Part shown: piece after piece, positions 36,176 through 45,337 of the stretch
How the letters are laid out: every line of letters starts with the position of its first letter
Position numbering within the stretch: position 1 is the first letter of the stretch
Origin: Streptomyces sp. CB01249
GTDB taxonomy: Bacteria; Actinomycetota; Actinomycetes; Streptomycetales; Streptomycetaceae
NCBI RefSeq assembly: GCF_001905735.1
Contig: NZ_LISW01000001.1
Coordinates: 1,484,155-1,548,154 of the forward strand
Direction: 5' to 3'
Length of the DNA stretch: 64,000 bases
Translations under genes and position numbers: made by a program
The notes under the pieces: generated by a model
What the model was told of the DNA's origin: nothing
Databases searched by the model: none
What the model saw: the letters and a program-made list of their open reading frames with translations, nothing else

Positions 36176-37138
36176 TCAGGGAATCAGCAGCAGCTTCCCG
36201 GTGGTCCGGCGGGACTCCAGATCGCTGTGGGCCCGCGCCGCGTCCGAGAGCGCGTACCGCCCGCCGATGCGCGGGGACACCTTCCCCGCCCGCACCATCG
36301 CGAAGACCTCCCCGGTCCGGGCGACCAGCGCCTCCCGGGTGGGGACGTGGTCCTGCACGGTCGGGTACGACAGCAGGATGCTGCTCGGCAGATCGGTCAC
36401 CGAGAGCGACGGTACGCCCATAAAGGGGCCGTAGTAGGCGTGCACCCCGTGCAGACGCAGGGCCAGCTGCGAGGACCGGAACGTCGAGGTTCCGCCCCCG
36501 TCGTACACGACATGGGCACCCTCGCCGTCCGTCAGCTCGCGCACCCGGTCCTCGAAACCGGCGCCGGACGACACCAGGACGTGGTCCGCACCGGCCTCCT
36601 CGGCGATGGCCGCCTTCTCCGGGCGGGACACCAGGCCGATGACCCGGCCGCCGCGCGCCTTGATCATCTGGGTCAGCATGAGCCCCACACCACCGGCGGC
36701 GGCGTGCACCACGGCGGTGTCGCCGGGGCCGACGGCGTACGTCTCGGTGGTGAAGTGGTTCGCCGTGAGCCCCTGCATCATCACCGCGGCCGCCGTCTCG
36801 TCCGGCACCTCGTCGGGCACCTTGACCAACCGGTCCGCCGGGACGGCCAGGAGCTCCGCGTAGCTGCCCGGGTGGTAGAACCAGGCCACCCGGTCGCCGA
36901 CGGCCAGATCCTCCACGCCCTCGCCGAGCGCGGTCACGTACCCCATGCCCTCGGCGCCGAGCACGGTCGGCGCGGCCCAGCCCGGGCCGCCCACCTTGCG
37001 GGCGCCCACGTCCATGAAGTTCACCCCGGCGGCGCCGAGGCGGACCAGGGCCTCGCCGGGGGCGGGGACGGGGTCCGGGAGTTCGGTCCAGGCCATGACC
37101 TCGGGGCCGCCGTGCTCGGTGATGCGGATCGCGTGCAT
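36176..37138 (-). CDS. quinone oxidoreductase (MDR family, NADPH-dependent)
   Basis: 320 residues from the ATG at 37138, preceded by GGAGAGG. Medium-chain reductase without the catalytic zinc ligands: 'MHAIRITEHGGPEVMAWTEL', 'GAAGVNFMDVGARKV', 'VLGAEGMGYVTALGEGVEDL', the quinone oxidoreductase segment 'AAAVMMQGLTANHF' and the NADPH-binding loop 'VVHAAAGGVGLMLTQMIKAR'. It should reduce quinones or other electrophiles in the cytoplasm. It forms an operon with the downstream TetR gene, typical of a self-regulated electrophile response. Confidence 0.92.
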   Translation of the reverse strand: MHAIRITEHGGPEVMAWTELPDPVPAPGEALVRLGAAGVNFMDVGARKVGGPGWAAPTVLGAEGMGYVTALGEGVEDLAVGDRVAWFYHPGSYAELLAVPADRLVKVPDEVPDETAAAVMMQGLTANHFTTETYAVGPGDTAVVHAAAGGVGLMLTQMIKARGGRVIGLVSRPEKAAIAEEAGADHVLVSSGAGFEDRVRELTDGEGAHVVYDGGGTSTFRSSQLALRLHGVHAYYGPFMGVPSLSVTDLPSSILLSYPTVQDHVPTREALVARTGEVFAMVRAGKVSPRIGGRYALSDAARAHSDLESRRTTGKLLLIP

Positions 37139-37195
37139 CGGGTGTGCCTCTCCGTGAGCCGTCACCGCGACCCGTGTGCCGCGGTGAGTCAGGCC

Positions 37196-37229
37196 ACCGT
37201 AGGAAGGCAAAAATGGACCGGCAAGTCCA
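37196..37229 (-). promoter_or_regulatory. promoter/operator of the quinone oxidoreductase-TetR operon
   Basis: On the reverse strand TTGCCG (37224-37219), 17 nt, TACGGT (37201-37196). The -35 box lies inside the palindrome TGGACTTGCCGGTCCA (37229-37214), which fits a repressor site that blocks polymerase. The TetR gene of the same operon is the likely repressor. Confidence 0.55.
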
Positions 37230-37268
37230 GTCCAGGGGCGGGCGCGACATCCCGCCCGCCCCGCGATG

Positions 37269-38729
37269 TCACCCGCGCGGGCTGTGGCCGAACCGGACCC
37301 CCTCCCATGGCGTTCCGGCCGGGAAGGACTCCGCGCGGCGCTGCCCCGACGGGCGTGCCGAGGCCCGTACGACGGAGGCCTTCGCGCCCTCGATCCGTAC
37401 CAGCCAGTCCAGGAGTTCCCGGCGCAGTTCGTCGGCGACCGCGCGGTGCGAGTCGAGGCAGACGAGATTGTCCAGCTCGTACGGGTCGGCCGCCAGGTCG
37501 TACAGCTCCGTCTCCGTGTAGTGGTCCGCACCCGGGTCGTTCCAGGCGTCCGCGTCCGGCGCCTCCACGGCGTACTTCCAGCGTGAGGTGCGCACCGCGC
37601 GCCCCACCCGGTCCTCGCTGATCTGGACGAACACGGAAGCGGGCCGTTCCGGATCGCGGCCCCCACCGGTCAGCGGCAGCAGGGAGCGCCCCTGTACGCC
37701 CGGCGGGACCGGGAGGCCCGCCGCCGCGAGCAGGGTCGGCATCAGGTCCACCGTGGAGACCGGCCGGCGGACGAGCCCGCCGCCGCTGAAGCCGGGTCCG
37801 GTGGCCGCCAGCGGCACCCGGACCGATGCCTCGTGGGCCGAGCGCTTGTACTCGCTGTTGCGGGTACGGAAGTGGGAGCCGTGGTCCGCCGTCCAGGCCA
37901 GGACCGTGTTCTCCTCGGTGCCCAGGCTCCGCAGGGCGTCGCGCAGCCGGCCCACCCCCTCGTCGACCCGTTTGATCTGGCCCAGGTACCCGGCGAGGTG
38001 GCGGTGCGCCCCGCCCTGCTCGGCCCCCGGTGAGAGTGCGGCCAGGTCGGGCGGCAGCCAGGCACCCTCGTAACGCTCCCGGTAGCCCGCCGGGGCCGGG
38101 TAGTCGTCGGTGGGGTTCTGGTGGTGCGGCTCCAGCAGCGACAGGAAGAGGAGGTACGGCCGGTCGTGGTGGTCGGCGACGAACCGGATCGCCGCGTCGA
38201 TCAGCGCGTCCGAGCGGTAGCCGGGCAGCCGCACCGGCGCGCCGTCCTCGTCGTGCACCACCGTGCGGTACGCGTCCGAGGTGAATTCCAGCCGGTCGGA
38301 CGCCAGCCACGTGCCGTAACCGCCCCGGCGGCCGGCCGGCACCGGCCCGTCGGGGTTCGCTTCGCCCGCCAGGTGCCATTTCCCGATGTAGCCGGTGGCG
38401 TATCCGGCGGCCGCGAACTCACCGGCGAGCGTGGGGATGTCCCCGGGGAGCGGCAGACCGTTGCGGAAGACACCGGTGGCCGTGGGGTAGCGGCCGGTCT
38501 GGAGCGACGAACGGGCGGGCGCGCAGACCGGGTTGGGGGTGACCGCCTGCTCGAAGAGGGTGCCCTCGCGCGCGATGCGGTCGAACTCCGGTGTCACACC
38601 GGCCCGGTTGCCGTGCACCCCGGCGGTGTCCCAGCGCTGCTGGTCGGTGAGGACCACGATCACCTGCGGGCGTGCCCCGGAGGGCGGCGCCGGGACGCCG
38701 CCCTCCGGGGCCGTGGAGTGCTCGCTCAC
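37269..38729 (-). CDS. type I sulfatase (formylglycine-dependent)
   Basis: 486 residues. The modification motif C-x-P-x-R is present ([13 protein letters not shown], Cys69), with the metal-binding start '[15 protein letters not shown]', '[13 protein letters not shown]' and '[13 protein letters not shown]'. The cytoplasmic enzyme (no signal peptide) should hydrolyse a sulfate ester after its Cys is converted to formylglycine; the maturase is not encoded in this window. The gene overlaps the upstream dioxygenase by 4 nt, so both act in one pathway of organosulfur scavenging. Similarity to choline-sulfatase/arylsulfatase-type enzymes is general; substrate unknown. Confidence 0.92.
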   Translation of the reverse strand: MSEHSTAPEGGVPAPPSGARPQVIVVLTDQQRWDTAGVHGNRAGVTPEFDRIAREGTLFEQAVTPNPVCAPARSSLQTGRYPTATGVFRNGLPLPGDIPTLAGEFAAAGYATGYIGKWHLAGEANPDGPVPAGRRGGYGTWLASDRLEFTSDAYRTVVHDEDGAPVRLPGYRSDALIDAAIRFVADHHDRPYLLFLSLLEPHHQNPTDDYPAPAGYRERYEGAWLPPDLAALSPGAEQGGAHRHLAGYLGQIKRVDEGVGRLRDALRSLGTEENTVLAWTADHGSHFRTRNSEYKRSAHEASVRVPLAATGPGFSGGGLVRRPVSTVDLMPTLLAAAGLPVPPGVQGRSLLPLTGGGRDPERPASVFVQISEDRVGRAVRTSRWKYAVEAPDADAWNDPGADHYTETELYDLAADPYELDNLVCLDSHRAVADELRRELLDWLVRIEGAKASVVRASARPSGQRRAESFPAGTPWEGVRFGHSPRG

Positions 38730-39676
38730 GCAGCGGTCGCCTCGGTGGTGGAGGCGCCGGACGGGATGCCGAAGGACGGGTCCGGCACGGCCTCGGGGGT
38801 GATGAGGGTGGAGGAGCGGCCGTCGACGCCGACCGGGACGTCACCGTCGATGGTGACGCGGCGGAGCTTGCGCTCGTGGGTGTCGGAGTCGTCCACGCCG
38901 TAGTGCTGGGTGGCGCGGTTGTCCCAGATCGCCACGTCGCCGACCTGCCAGTCCCAGCGCACGGTGTTCTCCGGGCGCTCGATGTGCGACTGGAACAGCT
39001 CGACCAGGGCCCGCGAGTCGCGCCCGTTCAGCCCGCTGATCCGCTGCACGAAGTTGCCCAGCAGCAGGACGCGTTCGCCGGTCTCGGGGTGCACGCGGAC
39101 CACCGGGTGCTCGGTGAGGAACTTGGTCGACGTGAACACCTCGCGGTACTGCTGAAGCGCCTCCGGCAGGGCGTTGGGCCGCACCGCCGCGTAGTCGTAG
39201 TCGTTGGAGTGGACGGCCCGCAGCCCGTCCGCCAGGGTGCGCAGCTGCTCGGGCAGCTCCGCGTAGGCGGCGGCCGTGTTGGACCACAGGGTGTTGCCGC
39301 CGTACGGGGGGATCACGACGGCCCGCAGGATGGAGAAGGCCGGGTAGGCGGGGACGAAGGTGACGTCGGTGTGCCACTGGTTGGCCCGGCCGCCGTGGTC
39401 GGAGTCGATGCCCAGCGAATACCGCCCGTCGGCGGACGGCACGGTCGGGTGGGCGACCGGCGTGCCGAGCAGCCGGCCGAACGCCTCGTGGCTGTCCTCG
39501 TCCAGGTGGTCCTGCTCCCGGAAGAAGACGACCTTGTGGGCGAGGAGCGCGGCCCGGACGGCGGCGACCGTCTCCGGGTCGAGGTCGCCGCCGAGCCGTA
39601 CACCGGAGATGACCGCGCCGATGCGGCCGCCGAGCTGCTGGATGGTGACGGCGGGGGCGGTGGTCGTGGAGGACAT
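38726..39676 (-). CDS. TauD/TfdA-family Fe(II)/2-oxoglutarate dioxygenase (alkylsulfatase-like)
   Basis: 316 residues from the ATG at 39676 (GAAGGGAAA upstream). Iron ligands: His102 and Asp104 in '[20 protein letters not shown]', His258 in '[13 protein letters not shown]'; 2-oxoglutarate-binding Arg in '[13 protein letters not shown]'. Family members release sulfite or sulfate from taurine (TauD) or alkyl sulfates (AtsK). Coupling to a sulfatase and lying opposite a ROK regulator and importer support a role in sulfur acquisition. The '[20 protein letters not shown]' segment is typical for the AtsK/TauD branch. Confidence 0.92.
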   Translation of the reverse strand: MSSTTTAPAVTIQQLGGRIGAVISGVRLGGDLDPETVAAVRAALLAHKVVFFREQDHLDEDSHEAFGRLLGTPVAHPTVPSADGRYSLGIDSDHGGRANQWHTDVTFVPAYPAFSILRAVVIPPYGGNTLWSNTAAAYAELPEQLRTLADGLRAVHSNDYDYAAVRPNALPEALQQYREVFTSTKFLTEHPVVRVHPETGERVLLLGNFVQRISGLNGRDSRALVELFQSHIERPENTVRWDWQVGDVAIWDNRATQHYGVDDSDTHERKLRRVTIDGDVPVGVDGRSSTLITPEAVPDPSFGIPSGASTTEATAA

Positions 39677-40229
39677 GGGATTTCCCTTCGAGGAGGTGCC
39701 CGTCACGGCCGGGCGCAGGGCGCGGCCGGTGGCGAGCCAATTACTTGTGGAGCGGAATTAATTGGGGCGGGAGGTGCCCACGGGCGGAGCGGTGCACTGC
39801 CCGGAGCGAGAACGCGCAGGGTGACCGGCTCGGGAGAGGGAGTGGTGGTGCGGTGGTACGCCGGTGAGGTCAGGCGGCGGTACAGCGGCCCGGACACACG
39901 GGCTGAGGGGCGGGGCGGCCGGCGCGGGCGGGCCGCGCATCGGTGAGTGCCGTCGCGAACATGTCCCGGAGACTCGCAGCGCCCCGCCGGGTACGTCAAG
40001 CGCCCGCCGCCGCCCCGCGGGGCGTACGGCAGTGGTTCAATCGGCGCCTGCACCGGGCCGCCGGGCATCCCCGACGGGCGCCGAAAAACCCTTGCTGGCC
40101 TGCGAGTTCACCCGACCTCCCGGGCAGTGCGCGGGCGCCGCCCCCGGACCCGGTCACCGGCCCCGTGCGAATTCACGCCGCCGTAACGTTGCGAGCGCCC
40201 CACCGGCGCAGGACCGAAGGAAGGCCCCC
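39677..40229. other. 553-bp divergent control region of the sulfur locus, with AT-rich inverted repeat
   Basis: No convincing gene is present. At 39737-39765 there is an inverted repeat CCAATTA-15 nt-TAATTGG with an inner AATTAATT palindrome, strikingly AT-rich for this genome; it lies about 60 bp upstream of the dioxygenase start. ROK/NagC regulators commonly bind AT-rich palindromes, so the divergent ROK protein is a candidate. The rest is GC-rich without clear promoter boxes. Confidence 0.5.
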
Positions 40230-41435
40230 ATGACCGCCGCCCCCCGCCTCTTCCGCGCGACCGGTGACGGAAGGCGCGAGACCAACGCCGCCACCGTGCT
40301 GCGCACCGTCCTCGACCACGGACCCGTCGCCCGCCGGACGATCGCCGACCGCTCCGGGCTGAGCCAGGCCGCCGTGTCGCGCCAGTGCACCGATCTCGTA
40401 CGGCTCGGCCTGGTCCGGGAGTTGCCCGAGCTGAGCGCCGGAAACGGGGTGGGCCGGCCGCAGATCCCGGTCGACCTGCACACCGGTGAGAGCGGCGGGC
40501 CCCTGGTCGCCGGGGTGCACATCGGGGTGCCCGCGTCGACGTTCGGCGTGCTGGACCTGCGCGGCCGGCTGCTCGACCGGCGCACCTTCCCGCACGACGG
40601 CATCGCCGCCGGGGACCTGCCGCCGAGGATCGCGCGCGGGCTGCGCGCCTTCCTGGACGACGTCCGGCGCGACCGGCCGCTGCTGGGGGTGGGCGCGGCC
40701 CTCGGCGGCTGGGTCGAGCCGGGCTCGGGCACGGCCGTGCGGCACGCCTCGCTCGGCTGGGCCGGCCGTCCGCTCGCCGCCGAACTCGCCCGTGGGCTGG
40801 GCGGTCCGGAGGTGCGCGTCGACAACCACGCCCGGGCCGTCGCGCAGTCCGAGATCCTGTTCGGCCGGCCCGAGGCGCGGCGCAGCCTGGTCCACCTGTT
40901 CATCGGCAACGTGGTCGACGCGGCGCTCGGCATCACCGGTGTGGTGCACCAGGGGCCCGGGTCCGGTGCCGGGGACGTGGCCCACCTGCCGGTGCCGGAC
41001 TCCACGGTGGTCTGCCCCTGCGGGCGCTCGGGATGCCTGGAGGCGACCGCCTCGAACACCGCGATGGCACGGACCGCCGTGCGGCGCGGCATCGTGCCCT
41101 GGGCCGACGCCTTTCTGGTGGTGGACGCGGCGGCGGCCGGTGACCGACGCGCCGACCGGCTGCTGCGCGAGCGGGCCCGCGCGGTGGGCCGGGCGACGGC
41201 CCTGCTGCTCGACGTCCTCAACCCCGACCTCGTGGTCGTCACCGAGCACGCCAGCCTGACCAACCCGGAGTACCTGGAGGAGATCAAGGGCGCCGCGGTC
41301 GATCACTCGCACGTCTGCCGGGACCCCGAACGCATCGTCAGTCCGCATGCCGGGACGGCCGTCCTTCCGGTCGCGGCCGGTGCCGTCGTCCTGAACCCCC
41401 TGTTCAGAAGCCCTCTGGCGGCGTCGGTGCGGTAG
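40230..41435 (+). CDS. ROK-family transcriptional regulator (NagC/XylR type)
   Basis: 401 residues from the ATG at 40230 after GAAGGAAGG. N-terminal winged helix: 'NAATVLRTVLDHGPVARRTI', 'ADRSGLSQAAVSRQCTDLVR'. ROK domain with the zinc motif CPCGRSGCLEA and 'VGVGAALGGWVEPGSG'-like core, though the kinase-type 'GNDA' site is only partly kept ('VRVDNHARAVAQSE'), so it senses rather than phosphorylates a ligand. It is divergent from the dioxygenase-sulfatase operon and upstream of the importer operon, so it probably controls either or both. Confidence 0.9.
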   Translation: MTAAPRLFRATGDGRRETNAATVLRTVLDHGPVARRTIADRSGLSQAAVSRQCTDLVRLGLVRELPELSAGNGVGRPQIPVDLHTGESGGPLVAGVHIGVPASTFGVLDLRGRLLDRRTFPHDGIAAGDLPPRIARGLRAFLDDVRRDRPLLGVGAALGGWVEPGSGTAVRHASLGWAGRPLAAELARGLGGPEVRVDNHARAVAQSEILFGRPEARRSLVHLFIGNVVDAALGITGVVHQGPGSGAGDVAHLPVPDSTVVCPCGRSGCLEATASNTAMARTAVRRGIVPWADAFLVVDAAAAGDRRADRLLRERARAVGRATALLLDVLNPDLVVVTEHASLTNPEYLEEIKGAAVDHSHVCRDPERIVSPHAGTAVLPVAAGAVVLNPLFRSPLAASVR

Positions 41436-41487
41436 CCGGCCACCGGAGGGCGGAAAGCGCTTCGTACCAGGATGCGGACATGGCAGG

Positions 41488-41523
41488 TTGACCGTCCGGC
41501 GAGGCCGCTGTCATATTGCTCCC
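41488..41523 (+). promoter_or_regulatory. promoter for a leaderless leader-peptide transcript
   Basis: TTGACC (41488-41493), 18 nt, CATATT (41512-41517), and then 6 nt to the GTG at 41524. The start point should fall on or next to the GTG, so the peptide would be read from a leaderless message. It is among the closest promoters to consensus in the window. Confidence 0.65.
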
Positions 41524-41607
41524 GTGAACCCGGACAAGCGCCTCGTCTCCCGCAGGCACGTCGACCTCTGTCGACAGGCCAGCGCGGTCTGTGCCGTCCG
41601 CCGCTGA
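41524..41607 (+). CDS. 27-residue HVDL-type leader peptide upstream of sulfur importer
   Basis: GTG AAC CCG ... TGA encodes VNPDKRLV then SRRHVDLCRQASAVC then AVRR. The R-R-H-V-D-L-x-R...S-A-x-C pattern is one I recall from short actinomycete leader peptides placed before sulfate, sulfonate and cysteine genes. Two Cys codons (16 and 23) in 27 fit an attenuator that senses cysteine-tRNA supply. It lies about 300 nt before the binding-protein gene of an importer flanked by two sulfatases, which agrees with sulfur control. It is too short for usual gene finders. Confidence 0.7.
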   Translation: MNPDKRLVSRRHVDLCRQASAVCAVRR

Positions 41608-41905
41608 CCCGGACCGCGGCGCGTGGCCGAATGGCCCCCACCCCGCTGACTTCTCACGGGTGACCACCACCCGCTGAGACCCGGGAATCGCCCCTCCCTT
41701 CCGGCTTCCCCGCTCCCGTGCGTCGCGGGAGCCCCTGACGCCTACCCGCGCCGATTCCGTACGGCCGCCGCAGCGGCCCCGGTCCGGTGCGCCTTCGTGC
41801 AGCGCATCCCCCTCGCTCCATTCCTCCCGCAGCGGAACGAATACGCGGACGTGCTGCGCCGCGCGCTCCCACCTTTCCTTTTCCCACCGTCACAGGCAGG
41901 CATCG
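41608..41905 (+). promoter_or_regulatory. 298-nt leader between leader peptide and importer operon, with hairpin
   Basis: This stretch has no other convincing gene. It includes a 7-bp hairpin GCTCCCG-7 nt-CGGGAGC at 41712-41732 that could be the switchable structure of the attenuator. The binding-protein start at 41906 has only a weak ribosome site (CAGGCAGG), which would suit translational control. Confidence 0.45.
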
Positions 41906-43498
41906 ATGACCGAGCTGTACCCCCTCACGCCCTCCGGACCGTCCCGGCGCTCCACGCTGCGCGCCGCGGGTGGCGGCGCCCTGCTCCTCGGACTGGGCCT
42001 CGCGGGATGCCGCTCGGCCGTGTCGGAGACCTCCTCCGCCCCGCAGGGCGCGAGCGCCGCACCACGGCGCGGCGGGGTGCTGAACGTCGCCGTGAACGCC
42101 GACTTCACGCCCGCCCTGCTGTTCTCGCAGAGCGGCCAGTCCCTTCAGCAACGCCTCATCTACAACACCCTCACCCGCTACGACGACCGCCTCCACCCGA
42201 AACCCGAACTCGCCACCTCCTGGACGTACGCCAAGGACGGACGCAGCATCACGCTGCGGCTGCGCGACGACGTCACCTTCCACAACGGCCGCAAGTTCAC
42301 CGCCGACGACGTGATCTTCGCCGTGAAGAACCTTCAGAACCCGGTGCGCGCGGCGCAGTTGAGGAGCACGGCCGCCACGATCACCGGGTTCGAGAAGCGC
42401 GGTGACCACGAGCTGGTGCTCGCGCTGGCGCACCCGGTCAACAACCTCTTCGACCTGTTCGAGTTCATGATCATCGCGGACTCGGAGAGTGTCGAGGACG
42501 CCGTCGCCGGGAAGCAGCTCATCGGGACCGGCCCGTTCAAGCTGAAGAAGTGGAGCCCCGGCTCCGGTCTGAGCCTCACCCGCAACGACACGTACTGGCA
42601 GCCCGGCCGCCCCTACCTGGACGGCGTCGAACTGCGGGTCATAGCCCAGGCCGACGCGCTGATCTCGTCCCTGCGCTCCGGCCAGTCCCAGCTCTCCTTC
42701 GACGTGCCCGGCAAGAGCCTCGGCGTCGTCAAGACCGACAGCAAACTCGCCATCAGCGACTACGACACCGGCGCCGGAGCCGTCTACCTGGGCGTCAACA
42801 CCACGGTCACCCCGCTGAACGACCGCACCGTCCGCCAGGCGCTCGCCTGGGCCGTCGACCGGGACCGGCTCGTCGCCCAGACCCTCGGCGGCTACGGTCT
42901 CGCCTCCGCCGCGCCCTGGCCCAAGTCCTCACCCGCCTTCAGCGAGGCCAACCGCACCCACTACACCCACGACCCCGCCAAGGCCCGGGAACTCCTGAAG
43001 TCCGCGGGGCACACCAGGCTCGACCTGCCCATGCTGCACATCGCGCTGCCCGGCGAGACGGCCATCGCCGAGTCCATCCAGTACGACCTCAAGCAGGTCG
43101 GCGTCCACGTCACGCTCCAGCCCACCGACGGCGCCACCGCGCAGAAGAAGCTGATCTCGCAGGGCATGCCGGCCCTGTGGTCCCTGGGCCACGGATTCGC
43201 CCAGGTGCAACCCTCCACCCTCGCCGTCAGCGCGTACCCCTTCAACGAGGCGAAGAACACCTCCAAGTACCGCTCGGCCGCCTACACCAAGGTCGTCCAG
43301 GAGGCGTGGACCGAGCCGGAGACCGACACGGCCGCCGCCAACGCCCTGCACCAGAAGATCTCCTCCATCCTGCTGGACGAGGCGTTCCTCATCGACCTCG
43401 TCGTACGCGGACAACTCCAGGTCTCCGCCGCCCGGCTGCACGGCGTCACGCTCAACAAGTTCTCCTACCTCAACCTCGACAACGCCTACCTGGTGTGA
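41906..43498 (+). CDS. ABC importer substrate-binding protein, family 5 (Opp/Dpp type), lipoprotein
   Basis: 530 residues. Twin-arginine-like start 'SRRSTLRAAGGGALLLGL' followed by lipobox LAGC (Cys35). Family 5 core: 'GGVLNVAVNADFTPALLFSQ', 'DGRSITLRLRDDVTFHNGRK', 'DRTVRQALAWAVDRDRLVAQ'. It should sit on the outer face of the membrane and deliver an oligopeptide-like or small organic ligand. With two sulfatases and a TauD-like enzyme around it, a sulfated or sulfur-containing ligand is likely, but this is inference. First full gene of a six-gene run. Confidence 0.93.
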   Translation: MTELYPLTPSGPSRRSTLRAAGGGALLLGLGLAGCRSAVSETSSAPQGASAAPRRGGVLNVAVNADFTPALLFSQSGQSLQQRLIYNTLTRYDDRLHPKPELATSWTYAKDGRSITLRLRDDVTFHNGRKFTADDVIFAVKNLQNPVRAAQLRSTAATITGFEKRGDHELVLALAHPVNNLFDLFEFMIIADSESVEDAVAGKQLIGTGPFKLKKWSPGSGLSLTRNDTYWQPGRPYLDGVELRVIAQADALISSLRSGQSQLSFDVPGKSLGVVKTDSKLAISDYDTGAGAVYLGVNTTVTPLNDRTVRQALAWAVDRDRLVAQTLGGYGLASAAPWPKSSPAFSEANRTHYTHDPAKARELLKSAGHTRLDLPMLHIALPGETAIAESIQYDLKQVGVHVTLQPTDGATAQKKLISQGMPALWSLGHGFAQVQPSTLAVSAYPFNEAKNTSKYRSAAYTKVVQEAWTEPETDTAAANALHQKISSILLDEAFLIDLVVRGQLQVSAARLHGVTLNKFSYLNLDNAYLV

Positions 43499-43499
43499 C

Positions 43500-44444
43500 A
43501 TGCGCAGCTACCTGATCCGGCGGCTGCCGTCCGCCCTCCTCGTCCTGGTCGCCGCCTCCTTCCTCATCTTCACCATCCTCAGGCTGGTGCCCGGCGACCC
43601 CGCCACCGCGCTCGCCGGACCCGACGCGGACGCGTCGACCGTCGCGGCGATCCGCGAACGGCTCGGCCTCGACGCACCCCTGCTCTCCCAGTACGCCCAC
43701 TGGATCGGCTCGCTCCTGAAGGGCGACCTCGGACCCTCGTACGCGATCGGCGGACAGACCGCCGACCTCATCGGCGACGGACTCGGCGCCACCACCGAAC
43801 TCACCGTCGCCGCCCTGGTGTTCGTGATCGTGCTCGGTACGGCCTTCGGCGTCGTCGGGGCCACCTCGCGCAACCGGTGGCTGACCGCGGCCGTCCGCGT
43901 GATCACCACCGCCGCGCTGGCCGTACCGCCGTTCGTCAGCGGCGTGCTGCTCGTCCTGGTCTTCGCCGTGGCGCTCCCCGTACTGCCGCCCGGCGGCCGG
44001 GTCGCCTTCCTGACGGCCCCGGACCTCGCCGCCCAGTACCTCGTGCTGCCGGCGCTCTGCCTGGCGCTGCCCAGCGCCGCCGTGCTCGGCCGCTACCTCA
44101 AGGACGGCATCGAACGCGGCCTCGCCGAGGACTACATCCGCACCGCCACCGCCGCCGGGATCGCCCCGCGCCGCCTGCTCTGGCGCCACACCCTGCCCAA
44201 CGCCCTGCCGCCCGTCGTCACCCTGCTCGGCATGCAGGTCGGGAACCTGCTCGGCGGGACCGTCCTGGTCGAGGCGATCTTCGCCTGGCCCGGCCTCGGA
44301 CAACTCGCCGAACAGGGCCTCCAGCGCCGCGACTACCCGGTCGTCCAGGACCTCCTGCTGCTCCTGGTCGGCGTCTTCGTCCTCGTCCAACTGCTCACCG
44401 ACCTCGTGTACGCCTGGCTCGACCCCCGGATCAGGTGGGAGTAA
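43500..44444 (+). CDS. ABC importer permease (DppB-like)
   Basis: 314 residues, about six membrane helices. It starts 'MRSYLIRRLPSALLVLVAAS' as DppB-type permeases do, with 'RLVPGDPATALAG' in the first outside loop and the EAA loop 'DYIRTATAAGIAPRRLLWRH' ahead of the last helices. It starts 1 nt after the binding-protein stop codon and pairs with the next permease to form the channel. Confidence 0.94.
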   Translation: MRSYLIRRLPSALLVLVAASFLIFTILRLVPGDPATALAGPDADASTVAAIRERLGLDAPLLSQYAHWIGSLLKGDLGPSYAIGGQTADLIGDGLGATTELTVAALVFVIVLGTAFGVVGATSRNRWLTAAVRVITTAALAVPPFVSGVLLVLVFAVALPVLPPGGRVAFLTAPDLAAQYLVLPALCLALPSAAVLGRYLKDGIERGLAEDYIRTATAAGIAPRRLLWRHTLPNALPPVVTLLGMQVGNLLGGTVLVEAIFAWPGLGQLAEQGLQRRDYPVVQDLLLLLVGVFVLVQLLTDLVYAWLDPRIRWE

Positions 44445-44449
44445 CCCTG

Positions 44450-45337
44450 ATGACCCAGACGACCGACCTCCTCGCCGTGGCGCCGCCCCCGGCCGCCCGC
44501 AAGCCGCGCGCCACGGCCCGCCCCCGCCACCCGTACCGCACCGCCCTGTCCACCGCCCGCGCCCGCACCGGACTCGTCCTCGTCGGCGTGGTCGTCCTCG
44601 CCGGGCTCCTCGCACCGCTGCTCGCCGGACACGGGCCCACCGACCAGAGCGGCCAGAGCCTCGCGGGGCCCGGCACGCCGGGACACCTCCTGGGCACCGA
44701 CGACCTCGGGCGCGACCTGCTCAGCCGGGTGCTGTACGGCATCCGCACCGACCTCACCATCATCACGATCGCCGTGCCCGTCGGGGCCGTACTCGGCTGC
44801 CTGCTCGCCCTGGCCGCAGCCGCCCACCCGGTCGCCGACACCGTCGTCCAGCGCGTCTTCGACCTGCTCCTCGCGTTCCCCGGGCTGATCCTGGCGCTCG
44901 CCGTCACCGCGATCCTCGGCCCCGGACGCGTCCCCGTCGTGCTCGTCATCGCCCTCGCCGAGGTCCCGGTCTTCGGCCGGCTGCTGCGGAGCGGCGTCCT
45001 CGTCCAGCGGGAACGGGAGTACGTCACCGCCGCCCGGGTCGGCGGCGGTTCGAGCAGCCGGGTGCTGGTCCGGCACATCCTGCCCAACGCGGCCGATCCG
45101 CTCGTGGTGCAGATCGCCGTCTCGCTGACCGTCGCCGTCTTCATCGAGGGCGCGATGAGCTTCCTCGGCGTCGGCGTCCGGCCGCCCGAACCCACCCTCG
45201 GCGCGGTGCTCAGCCAGTCCATGCCCTATCTCGCCCAGTCCCCGCACTTCGCCGCGGGCCCCCTGATCACCGTGACCGCGCTCGTCCTCGGACTCTCGCT
45301 CATCGCCGAGGCGCTCAACCGGGAGATACGCCGATGA
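44450..45337 (+). CDS. ABC importer permease (DppC-like)
   Basis: 295 residues from the ATG at 44450. DppC features: 'HLLGTDDLGRDLLSRVLYGI' after the first helix, the EAA loop 'REYVTAARVGGGSSSRVLVR', and 'EGAMSFLGVGVRPPEPTLGA'. The N-terminal 35 residues are Pro/Ala/Arg-rich and cytoplasmic. The stop overlaps the ATPase start by ATGA. Confidence 0.94.
   Translation: MTQTTDLLAVAPPPAARKPRATARPRHPYRTALSTARARTGLVLVGVVVLAGLLAPLLAGHGPTDQSGQSLAGPGTPGHLLGTDDLGRDLLSRVLYGIRTDLTIITIAVPVGAVLGCLLALAAAAHPVADTVVQRVFDLLLAFPGLILALAVTAILGPGRVPVVLVIALAEVPVFGRLLRSGVLVQREREYVTAARVGGGSSSRVLVRHILPNAADPLVVQIAVSLTVAVFIEGAMSFLGVGVRPPEPTLGAVLSQSMPYLAQSPHFAAGPLITVTALVLGLSLIAEALNREIRR

Noticed and set aside
39959..40233. 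Small forward ORFs in the gap before the ROK gene
   Set aside because: Arg/Pro/Ala-rich with no ribosome site or known motif; no HVDL-type leader was found here.
41404..41670. 88-codon reverse-strand ORF over the leader peptide
   Set aside because: It overlaps the end of the ROK gene and the promoter/leader peptide; no ribosome site or recognisable domain.
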